Assembly (NCBI GenBank): GCA_913776795.1 | Contig: CAJYRH010000655.1 | Location: 1 to 5,326 of the forward strand | Direction: 5' to 3' | DNA length: 5,326 nucleotides | Source: an uncultured Pseudorhodoferax sp. | GTDB lineage: Bacteria > Pseudomonadota > Gammaproteobacteria > Burkholderiales > Burkholderiaceae | Shown here: positions 1 through 5,326 of the stretch, piece after piece | Position numbering within the stretch: position 1 is the stretch's first letter | How the letters are laid out: each line of letters begins with the position of its first letter | Program-made: the position numbers and the translations under genes | Notes under the pieces: generated by a model | Told to the model about the DNA's origin: nothing | The model's input: the letters and a program-made list of their open reading frames with translations, nothing else | The model's database searches: none

Positions 1-39
1 GTGGCGTGTCCGGGCCGCGGCCGTCGACGATGTCGTATG

Positions 40-185
40 TCCGCGGCGTGGGCCACGCGCAGGGTCTCGCGCACGAGGTCGCCAGTGCGCGCACCGCGCA
101 CGTGCATGCTCTTGACGCAGGACCAGCCAGTGGCTGGCGAGACGCGCAGGGGGCCGCTTCCGGACACGTCTTCAATGCCATCCAC
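40..185 (-). other. Unassigned coding-like stretch; no recognisable gene in bases 1-338
   Basis: This covers the 338 bases left of the DUF427 gene. I recognise no gene here. On the minus strand, the frame that opens after a TGA near 220 and can start at GTG (185) reads VDGIEDVSGSGPLRV, then GARTGDLVRETLRVAHAAD near 45-90, with good G/C bias at third positions. After about position 40 the frame becomes arginine- and proline-rich, which may mean a frameshift or the end of real coding. It could be a gene remnant or the 5' end of a gene leaving the left edge; I cannot assign a family and no good ribosome binding site precedes the GTG. A 6-bp inverted repeat (187-192 with 201-206, 8-base loop) lies just upstream and has no T tract. 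Plus-strand frames that stay open here have poor codon bias and look like shadows. Confidence 0.2.
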
Positions 186-338
186 GGGCCCCGCACGACA
201 GGGGCCACGGGACGCATGTCAGACCGATTTCGGCAGCCAGTGCGAATCTGCTTGCGGTTGCGTGCCGCGCATCAGACAGGATGGGGCACGACCACATGCA
301 TGACATCGAGGCCATGGAGCGCCGTGGATGCTGCGCCC

Positions 339-620
339 TCAAGGCTCGATCTTCACGCCCTTCCAGAATGCCACGCGATCCTTGATCTTCGCGGCGGCAG
401 GCTTGGGGTCGGCGTAGTACCAGGCGGCGTCCTGGTTCAGTTCGCCGTCCACGAGCAGCGAGAAGTAACTGGCCTGGCCCTTCCAGGGGCAGGTGCTCTT
501 GTGGTTGCTGTAGGTGACGTAGTCACGGTTCAGCGAATCCATCGGGAAATACTGGTTGCCCTCCACCAGCACCAAGTCGTCGCTCTCGGCAAGGACCTTG
601 CCGTTCCATACTGCTTTCAT
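339..620 (-). CDS. DUF427 domain protein (PF04248 family)
   Basis: A 93-residue protein that is essentially one DUF427 domain. The family's biochemical role is not established. Visible family features are an N-terminal MKAVWNGKVLAESDD strand region, YFPMDSL at about residues 24-30, the STCPWKGQASYFS core at about 42-54, and DAAWYYADPKPAA followed by VAFWKGVKIEP at the C terminus. The length is normal for a single-domain member, so the gene looks intact. The ATG at 620 is preceded by GGAGGG about 6 bases upstream, which settles the start. It lies 22 bases downstream of egtD on the same strand, so it is probably the last gene of the egtB-egtD operon; this hints at, but does not prove, a link to ergothioneine or redox physiology. 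There is no signal peptide or membrane segment, so it should be cytoplasmic. Confidence 0.92.
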   Translation of the reverse strand: MKAVWNGKVLAESDDLVLVEGNQYFPMDSLNRDYVTYSNHKSTCPWKGQASYFSLLVDGELNQDAAWYYADPKPAAAKIKDRVAFWKGVKIEP

Positions 621-642
621 GCCGCCCTCCTTCAAAGCTCCA

Positions 643-1614
643 TCATGCCGGAGCGGCCAGCCAGTGCAGGCTGAACAGGCCGTCCGGATCCGTCCAGACG
701 GGTCCTGGCAGGAAGCCCGCCTCGGTCGCCAGCGCGCGCAGGCCGTGCACGCTGAACTTGTGCGAGTTCTCGGTGTGCAGCGTCTCGCCGTCCTCAAACC
801 GGTAGGCCTGCCCGTCGAGCAGCACCGTCTGCCGTTGGCGGCTGACCAGGTGCATCTCGATGCGGCGCAAGGGGCTGTTGTAGAACGCGCCATGCATGAA
901 GCCGTGGGGGTCGAAGTCCGCGCCCAGCTCCCGGTTGGCACGCGCCAGCAGGTTGAGGTTGAAGGCCGCGGTGACCCCCGCACTGTCGTTGTAGGCTGCG
1001 TGCAGCACGGACGGATCCTTGACCAGGTCGGCCCCCAGCAGCAGTGCACCGCCGCGCAGCACGCGCGCAGCCATGCGCAGGAAGCGCATCGCCTGCTCGG
1101 GGTCGAAATTGCCGATGGTCGAACCTGGAAAGAAGCCCAGGCGCATGCCGGCCTTGCGCGGCCCCGAGGGAAGCTGCAGGGGCTGCGTGTAGTCCGCCAC
1201 CACAGGCTGGACCGACAAGCCTGGATAGTCGCCGCGCAGCTGGATGGCGGCATGTTCCAGGTGCTCGCCGGAGATGTCGATGGGCACGTAGCCGGCCGGC
1301 CGGTCCAGCGCGTCCAGCAGCAGCCGCACCTTGCGCAGCGAGCCGGCACCGAATTCCACCACCTCGGCATCGCGCCCGGCCAGCGCCGCGATCTCGGCGG
1401 CATGGTCGCGCAGCAATGCCAGCTCGGTCCGCGTGGGGTAGTACTCGGGCAGCTCGCAGATGGCGTCGAACAGCTGCGATCCACGCGCATCGTAGAAGTA
1501 CTTGGGGGAGATGCTGCGCTGGGGTGCGCCCAGCGCCGCATGCAGGTCGGCGCGGAAGTCGCGCTCGGGCGCGCCGTTCACCACACGCAGATGCGGTTGC
1601 ATGACAAAACTCAT
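643..1614 (-). CDS. egtD: L-histidine N-alpha-methyltransferase (EgtD)
   Basis: A 323-residue SAM-dependent methyltransferase that trimethylates the alpha-amino group of L-histidine to hercynine, the first step of ergothioneine synthesis in the cytoplasm. Length is typical of EgtD (about 320). Visible motifs are SPKYFYDARGSQLFD (residues 36-50) with LPEYYPTRTE (55-64), the SAM-binding glycine motif VEFGAGSLRK (86-95), PIDIS (111-115), FPGSTIGNF (162-170), YNDSAGVTAAFN (208-219) and TENSHKF near 281-287; together these are the EgtD/DUF2260 signature. The ATG start overlaps the egtB stop as ATGA, with AGGAG about 8 bases upstream inside egtB, implying translational coupling. A later in-frame ATG (residue 5) lacks a comparable binding site. 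No frameshift or missing motif was seen. The alternative, a generic DUF2260 methyltransferase, is unlikely given the adjacent egtB. Confidence 0.97.
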   Translation of the reverse strand: MSFVMQPHLRVVNGAPERDFRADLHAALGAPQRSISPKYFYDARGSQLFDAICELPEYYPTRTELALLRDHAAEIAALAGRDAEVVEFGAGSLRKVRLLLDALDRPAGYVPIDISGEHLEHAAIQLRGDYPGLSVQPVVADYTQPLQLPSGPRKAGMRLGFFPGSTIGNFDPEQAMRFLRMAARVLRGGALLLGADLVKDPSVLHAAYNDSAGVTAAFNLNLLARANRELGADFDPHGFMHGAFYNSPLRRIEMHLVSRQRQTVLLDGQAYRFEDGETLHTENSHKFSVHGLRALATEAGFLPGPVWTDPDGLFSLHWLAAPA

Positions 1615-2903
1615 TCGGAGGTCTCCTGGCCGGAAGCCGTGAGGGGCTGGGGATCGCGCGCCAGCCGCAGTCCCGAGAACTGCCAGCGCGCGTGCGGCGG
1701 AAAGAAGTTGCGGTAGCTGGGCCGCGCATGGCCGTCCGGCGTGGCCAGACTGGCGCCGCGCAGCACGATCTGCCCGACCATGAACTTGCCGTTGTATTCG
1801 CCGACGGCGCCGGCCAGCGGCTTGAAACCCGGGTAGGGTTCATAGGACGAACGCGTCCATTGCCAGACCTTGCCGGCCATGTCGCGCAGGCCGCAGTCGC
1901 CGTGCGCAGCCTCCCACTCGAACTCCGTGGGCAGCCGCGCGCCGGCCCATTCGGCATAGGCGGCGGCCTCGTAGAAGCTCAGCTGCATGACAGGCGCGGA
2001 CGGGTCCAGCGCCTGCACGCCGTTCAGCCCGAACACCTGCCAGTCACCGGCGGGCGCCCGCGGATCCCCCGGCGCGAGCCAATACGGCGGCGCCTGCCAG
2101 CCATGGGCCTGGACCTGCGCCCATCCGTCGGACAGCCACAGCGCGGCGCGCCGGTAGCCCCCATCCTCGATGAAACGCAGGTAGTCGCCGCAGTTGACCA
2201 GGCGGTCTGCGATCTCGTAGGACTGCAGCAGCCGGCGATGGCGCGGCGCCTCGTTGTCGAATGCGAAGCCGCCACCGGCGTGGCCGATTTCCACGACCGC
2301 CTCGGGTCGGCGCACCCAGCCGAGCGGCTCGGGCTGCTCGCGCACCAGCCGCAGGGCAACAGCTTCGGCGGGCGCATAGGCTGGCAGCAAGGGGTTGCAC
2401 GACAGTGCATGCAGCAGGTCGGTCAGCAGCAGTTCCTGGTGCTGCTGCTCGTGTTGCAGGCCCAGCTCCAGCAGCGGAAGCGCCGCTGCCCAGGCCGCCT
2501 CGTCCGCCACGCCGGCAAAGCGCGCCACGGCTGCATCCACATGGCGGCGGTAAGCCTGCACCTCGTCTGCAGAGGGACGCGTGATCAATCCGCGCTGAGA
2601 CCGGGGGTGGCGCGGCCCGAGCGCCTCGTAATACGAATTGAACAGGTAGAAGAAGCGCATGTCGAACGGCGCATAACCGGGCCACAGCGGCTGCAGCACC
2701 ACGGCTTCGAAGAACCAGCTCGTATGCGCCAGATGCCACTTGGTCGGGCTCGCGTCTGGCATCGACTGCACACACTGGTCCTCGGCGGAAAGCGGAGCAG
2801 CCAGCGACGACGACTGGGAACGCACCGCCCGAAATTGCTCCAGCACTTCCCTGCGGCCTGCTGGCAGGGCCGGCGCAGCGGCGGGGCGACAGGAAACGGT
2901 CAT
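1611..2903 (-). CDS. egtB: Ergothioneine sulfoxide synthase EgtB
   Basis: A 430-residue non-haem iron enzyme that uses O2 to join a thiol (gamma-glutamylcysteine or cysteine, depending on subtype) to the imidazole C2 of hercynine as a sulfoxide. The N-terminal DinB-like domain carries KWHLAHTSWFFE (55-66) and the HX3HXE iron motif HEQQHQE (151-157); H151 and H155, with H60 by family position, are the likely iron ligands. The C-terminal FGE/sulfatase-modifying domain (about 200-417) shows LPTEFEWEAA (324-333), VWQWTRSSY (346-354), NGKFMVGQIVLRGAS (371-385) and YRNFFPPHARWQFSGLRLA (397-415). I chose ATG 2903, preceded by GAGG about 6 bases upstream; an ATG at 2960 in the same frame would add 19 residues without a binding site. 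It overlaps egtD by 4 bases and is divergent from the uspA-like gene. I cannot decide the thiol substrate from sequence alone. Confidence 0.97.
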   Translation of the reverse strand: MTVSCRPAAAPALPAGRREVLEQFRAVRSQSSSLAAPLSAEDQCVQSMPDASPTKWHLAHTSWFFEAVVLQPLWPGYAPFDMRFFYLFNSYYEALGPRHPRSQRGLITRPSADEVQAYRRHVDAAVARFAGVADEAAWAAALPLLELGLQHEQQHQELLLTDLLHALSCNPLLPAYAPAEAVALRLVREQPEPLGWVRRPEAVVEIGHAGGGFAFDNEAPRHRRLLQSYEIADRLVNCGDYLRFIEDGGYRRAALWLSDGWAQVQAHGWQAPPYWLAPGDPRAPAGDWQVFGLNGVQALDPSAPVMQLSFYEAAAYAEWAGARLPTEFEWEAAHGDCGLRDMAGKVWQWTRSSYEPYPGFKPLAGAVGEYNGKFMVGQIVLRGASLATPDGHARPSYRNFFPPHARWQFSGLRLARDPQPLTASGQETSE

Positions 2904-3145
2904 GCAAGCCTCGTTCTCGTAAATTCTTGTGCCAGCTTCGCACAGCAAAGCAGCAACCATAGGCGCGCGCAGGACGGGCCAGCGTCATTGCGTTGCCGCC
3001 GGCGGCGTGGGACAGGGCCGCACCCCGATGAAGGCGCGGGCCTACAGGCGCCACAGCGTTCCTTCGCGGCAAGGGCATTCCCCGATTCGACGCAGGCCTG
3101 GCGCTTGCCTAGACTGCGCGGACCACAACTCCAGGGAGCTCCACC
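2904..3145. promoter_or_regulatory. Divergent egtB / usp intergenic region
   Basis: 242 bases between the two divergent starts, so it must hold control signals for both the leftward egtBD-DUF427 block and the rightward usp gene. For usp, the clearest -10-like element is TAGACT at 3110-3115, 30 bases before the start codon; a convincing -35 is not visible at the right spacing (TTCGAC at 3086-3091 is weak). For egtB, the minus strand holds an A/T-richer patch (AAGAATTT, about 2922-2929) that could be a -10 region, with TTGCTG about 16 bases further upstream as a poor -35. I found no strong palindrome for a regulator. Treat the promoter elements as guesses; only the divergent layout is firm. Confidence 0.4.
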
Positions 3146-3583
3146 ATGTACAAGCGCATCCTGCTCGCCTACGACGGGTCCGAGGCCGGCCAGAAGGCCC
3201 TGCTCGACTGCGGGGACCTGGCCCACCTCAGTGGTGCAGCCCTGACGCTGATCGCCGTGATGCCCCTGCACGTGGGATCCATCGGCCTGGAGGTGGGGGT
3301 GTACGACCAGGTTGCCGAGGAGCGCGAGCGCGCCCGGCACCAGGCAGTGCTCGACGCGGGCCTGGCGCGGCTGCGCGCCGCCGGCCACCAGGTCGGCGGG
3401 GAGGTGGTCACGGGCGACTCGGTCACGGAGATCACGCGGCGCGCCAAGGACATCGGCGCCGACCTCATCGTCGTCGGCCACAAGCACCTGGAGAACTGGG
3501 CCGCGCGCTGGTGGCAGGGCGCGATCTCCGGTGCGCTCATCGAACACGCGCATTGCAGCGTCCTGGTGTCGATCGTTCGCTGA
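3146..3583 (+). CDS. Universal stress protein (UspA family)
   Basis: A 145-residue single-domain Usp protein, full length for the family and cytoplasmic. It opens with MYKRILLAYDGSEAGQKAL, the typical first beta strand and DGS motif that contacts adenine nucleotide in ATP-binding members, and has the VVTGDSVTEI segment (87-96) and GADLIVVGH (104-112). The C-terminal phosphate-binding motif, classically G-2X-G-9X-G(S/T), is altered: it reads GHKHLENWAARWWQGAIS (111-128), with His for the second glycine, one extra residue and GA instead of GS/GT. Nucleotide binding is therefore uncertain. The start ATG has AGGGAG 7 bases upstream. The gene stands alone, divergent from egtB; both concern stress physiology, but nothing in the sequence shows shared control. 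The exact Usp subtype cannot be named. Confidence 0.95.
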   Translation: MYKRILLAYDGSEAGQKALLDCGDLAHLSGAALTLIAVMPLHVGSIGLEVGVYDQVAEERERARHQAVLDAGLARLRAAGHQVGGEVVTGDSVTEITRRAKDIGADLIVVGHKHLENWAARWWQGAISGALIEHAHCSVLVSIVR

Positions 3584-3596
3584 GCGCAACGCGTCC

Positions 3597-3614
3597 TGGC
3601 CGCGCAGGCGGCCA
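3597..3614 (+). terminator. Weak hairpin downstream of the usp gene
   Basis: A perfect 7-bp inverted repeat TGGCCGC / GCGGCCA with a 4-base GCAG loop starts 13 bases after the usp stop codon. It is G/C-rich and well placed to end transcription, but no T tract follows, so it is not a textbook intrinsic terminator. It may only protect the mRNA 3' end or be chance in GC-rich DNA. Confidence 0.3.
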
Positions 3615-3635
3615 CAGTTGAGCCACAGTTGAGCC
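3611..3635 (+). repeat. 11-bp tandem duplication GCCACAGTTGA
   Basis: GCCACAGTTGA occurs twice head to tail (3611-3621 and 3622-3632), followed by a partial third unit GCC (3633-3635). The first unit overlaps the right arm of the hairpin at 3597-3614. It lies between the usp stop and the small gene at 3675, so it could affect either the end of one transcript or the start of the other. It may simply be a slippage duplication. Confidence 0.75.
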
Positions 3636-3674
3636 GACGCACTGCAGAAAATCCGATGGCAGGACGCGCCCACC

Positions 3675-3977
3675 ATGGCGTGGGGCACATCGGATCACAT
3701 GGCAACCACAGCGGTCACGGCAGCGCAGACGTGTGCAATCCAGGCGGAGTGCGAGACGCGTTTCTTCGGCGGTGATGGCGCGACGGACGAAACGCAGCTG
3801 GCCCGGGACCTGCTCAGGCATGTGAACCTGCTGTACCGCGAGGGGCGGCTGACGGCCGACTTCCTGCGCATCGCATTCGACGCGCTGGCCAAGTCGACCC
3901 GCGTGGACGCGCAGTTGTTGGCCGCCATGGACGGCGCAGTCGCCTGCGTGGCGGCGCGCGAACGGCAGTCCCGCTAG
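3675..3977 (+). CDS. Hypothetical small protein (100 residues)
   Basis: I do not recognise the family. The 100-residue product has a soluble, mostly helical look: FFGGDGATDETQLARDLL (about 30-47), HVNLLYREGRLTADFL (49-64) and AFDALAKSTRVDAQLLAA (67-84). It has no signal peptide, membrane segment or metal motif. Third-position G/C bias is good from about codon 30 onward, which supports coding. The start is uncertain: ATG 3675 has AGGA about 10 bases upstream, rather far, while ATG 3699 (MATTAV) would give 92 residues with only a GGGG run upstream. It lies 91 bases after usp on the same strand, with a hairpin and tandem repeat between, so co-transcription is doubtful. Its stop TAG (3975-3977) overlaps by two bases the stop of a minus-strand coding-like frame, forming CTAG. 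Confidence 0.6.
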   Translation: MAWGTSDHMATTAVTAAQTCAIQAECETRFFGGDGATDETQLARDLLRHVNLLYREGRLTADFLRIAFDALAKSTRVDAQLLAAMDGAVACVAARERQSR

Positions 3978-4230
3978 CGCCGCCCGCCCTTGGCCTCGAC
4001 CGGCCGCCGGGCCGCGGTGGTGTGCGAGGGACCTGAACCGGTGCCCATCTCCGCGCCCTGCGCCGCCGCGACGGGGCCACGCCGTCCGCAGTGACGCGGC
4101 CCAGGTTCACGGCCACCGGCAGTGGCCAGCCGATGAAGGCGAAGGCGCCCTGCCGGCGGTGCGCGCGTCCGCAGACCTTGCAGTCCAGGCAGATCGGCGG
4201 GGCGGTCTCCGGGCCGTGAGGACCAGTCCC
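3974..4230 (-). pseudogene. Probable decayed or frameshifted gene of unknown function, C-terminal part
   Basis: Two minus-strand frames with strong G/C third-position bias join here. The upstream one (about 4230 to 4072) reads PETAPPICLDCKVCGRA, then FAFIGWPLPVAVNLGRV and TADGVAP. The downstream one (4072 to 3974) reads VAAAQGAEMGTGSGPSHTT and ends EAKGGRR before a TAG at 3974-3976. The switch happens in a run of four C on the minus strand at GCCCCGTC; one extra C would restore a single frame. The upstream limit is unclear because coding-like character fades before the neighbouring lyase remnant on the other strand. C-x2-C-x2-C (CLDCKVC) resembles part of a zinc-binding knuckle, but I know no family with this arrangement. 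It may be a dead gene or a live one with a base-calling error. Confidence 0.4.
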
Positions 4231-4316
4231 GTGGCGCAGACCCACTGCGGCGCACGCCGTCCATACCGACCCACAACCCGAGGACGTGGCCGGGCGTTGC
4301 CGGCTCGAATCCGGAC

Positions 4317-4635
4317 GACGCGGTGGACGCCGACACCGGCTTCGGCAACGTGCTGAACGTGCGCCGCACCATGCACGTGCCCAGGCGCGCAGGTCGCTGA
4401 CTGCATCCAGCTCGAAGACCAGTTCGCGCCCAAGCGCTGCGGCCACTTCCCGGCAAGGAGGTGCACTCCACCGCGGCGGCCGTCGCCAAGCTCAGGGCGG
4501 CCGTCGACGCGCGCCGCGACCCTGACTTCCTCGTCATGGCCCGGACCGACGCAGCAGCCACGCATGGCTCGGAAGCAGCCGTCGCGCGGGCGCACCCCGA
4601 TCTTTGGCGTCGAGCCGCTCGGCGAGATGGGCTGG
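4317..4635 (+). pseudogene. Remnant of an isocitrate lyase / PEP mutase superfamily gene
   Basis: Pieces of one enzyme appear in order but in different frames. VDADTGFGNVLNVRRT (from 4323) carries the metal-binding DADTG motif. After a shift of frame near 4392, ADCIQLEDQFAPKRCGHFP (4396-4452) carries the lyase catalytic KRCGH motif. A second shift at 4451-4452, where one C seems lost, leads to GKEVHSTAAAVAKLRAAV and then DPDFLVMARTDA (up to 4592), another family signature. A third frame then reads RTPIFGVEPLGEMGW (4591-4635), which matches the family's region near the C terminus, so dozens of residues between appear deleted. The N-terminal part before the DADTG motif, about 80 residues in the family, is not recognisable. 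KRCGH suggests a methylisocitrate lyase-like C-C lyase, but the exact substrate cannot be told. It cannot encode a working enzyme as written. It abuts the stop of the next, convergent gene. Confidence 0.85.
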
Positions 4636-4920
4636 CTAGCCCTGCAGGGCCCCACGCACCGAGTCGCGCGTCAGGGCCAATTGGGCACGGCCGAGCGCGG
4701 AGATCCTCCGCACCACGGCGATCCTGCCGGCGTCGACCGGTGAGCGGCCGATGCCCCCTTCGACGAAACCGGCCTGCAGCAGCGCCTCGACCTCTTCGAC
4801 GAGCTCGGGAGCGCCGACCCGGAACGGGAAGTTCGCCCGCTCCATCCTGCGCAGAACGTCCAGCAGGCCATCGATGCCACCCATCTGCTGCAACGGCTTG
4901 TCGCGCTCTCCATCGGCCAC
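4636..4920 (-). CDS. Hypothetical small protein (94 residues, GTG start)
   Basis: An unrecognised 94-residue protein. It looks genuinely coding: third positions are strongly G/C throughout and the GTG start at 4920 has AGGGAG about 6 bases upstream. Helical, amphipathic segments are GGIDGLLDVLRRMERANFP (14-32) and PELVEEVEALLQAGFVEGG (38-56), followed by AGRIAVVRRISALGRAQLAL (64-83). The helix-helix-strand look and the ISALGRAQLAL ending recall winged-helix C termini (as in the common 'T-x-x-G' ending of such domains), but this is only a resemblance. There is no membrane segment or signal peptide. It lies 93 bases downstream of rng on the same strand, so it could be read from rng or from its own promoter. 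On its 3' side the lyase remnant converges on it directly. Confidence 0.75.
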   Translation of the reverse strand: MADGERDKPLQQMGGIDGLLDVLRRMERANFPFRVGAPELVEEVEALLQAGFVEGGIGRSPVDAGRIAVVRRISALGRAQLALTRDSVRGALQG

Positions 4921-5013
4921 GTCGTCTCCCTGTTCATGCTTGCGCCGATCTTAGGCGGCGCCTGCTGCAGCACGCTGCGCAAGGCCTGGCAAACATGACA
5001 GGTGGCGGCCGGC
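4921..5013 (-). promoter_or_regulatory. Spacer between rng and the 94-residue gene
   Basis: 93 bases follow the rng stop before the GTG start at 4920. It contains the AGGGAG ribosome binding site (about 4926-4931) and, on the minus strand, a TAAGAT -10-like hexamer (about 4949-4954), roughly 30 bases before the GTG. No matching -35 sits at 16-18 bases. No clear terminator hairpin with a T tract follows rng. The small gene may be transcribed with rng or weakly on its own. Confidence 0.3.

Positions 5014-5326
<313 letters not shown>

Noticed and set aside
17..29. 13-base string GCGGCCGTCGACG that recurs at 4497-4509
   Set aside because: One shared GC-rich string around a SalI-type palindrome, in different contexts and without longer flanking identity; likely chance.
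187..206. 6-bp inverted repeat GGCCCC / GGGGCC as a terminator for the egtBD operon
   Set aside because: It lies over 130 bases past the DUF427 stop, has an 8-base loop and no T tract; too weak to call.
6..674. A 222-codon plus-strand frame
   Set aside because: It crosses the DUF427 gene in antisense, has weak codon bias and resembles no family.
556..1716. A 386-codon open frame on the plus strand
   Set aside because: Antisense to egtD and part of the DUF427 gene; no recognisable motif and no binding site.
2424..2447. 8-bp inverted repeat CAGCAGCA / TGCTGCTG
   Set aside because: It falls inside egtB where runs of Gln and Leu codons follow the iron-binding motif, so the repeat is explained by coding.
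1692..3245. A 517-codon open frame on the plus strand
   Set aside because: It lies almost wholly antisense to egtB, whose motifs are unmistakable, and runs on through the intergenic region into usp in the wrong frame. Long antisense frames are expected at this GC content.

Overview
The window comes from a very GC-rich chromosome with strong G/C preference at third codon positions. The gene families (a proteobacterial-type egtB-egtD pair, a Usp protein whose C-terminal motif starts GHKH, and an RNase G tail) suggest a betaproteobacterium, probably Burkholderiales/Comamonadaceae-like. That placement is inference from style and context; there is no rRNA or other taxonomic marker here.

Left part (about 339-2903, minus strand). 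A compact three-gene block, very likely one operon, is transcribed leftward: egtB (sulfoxide synthase), egtD (histidine trimethyltransferase) and a 93-residue DUF427 protein. egtB and egtD overlap as ATGA, and the DUF427 gene starts 22 bases after egtD. EgtD makes hercynine from histidine; EgtB adds the sulfur substrate oxidatively to give the hercynylcysteine-type sulfoxide. The C-S lyase and any EgtA or EgtC partner are not in this window. Bases 1-338 hold no gene I can name; a short minus-strand stretch there looks coding but is unassigned.

Middle (2904-3977). A 242-base divergent intergenic region separates egtB from a plus-strand universal stress protein gene (3146-3583). A small hairpin and an 11-bp tandem duplication follow it, then a small unknown plus-strand gene (3675-3977).

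Right part (3974-5326). The sequence from about 3974 to 4635 looks decayed. A minus-strand coding-like stretch, with one apparent frameshift, ends in a stop that overlaps the preceding plus-strand stop within CTAG. Next comes a clear plus-strand remnant of an isocitrate lyase/PEP mutase superfamily gene, broken by at least two frameshifts and an apparent internal deletion, and lacking its N-terminal part. A convincing small minus-strand gene of unknown function (4636-4920, GTG start with a good ribosome binding site) follows. The window ends in the C-terminal part of RNase G (rng), whose gene continues past the right edge.

I see no CRISPR array, tRNA, rRNA, insertion sequence or phage gene, and no clear sign of an undescribed multi-gene system. 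The points most worth a second look are the DUF427 gene tied to egtBD, the decayed patch at 3974-4635 (real decay or base-calling error), and the two unidentified small genes.
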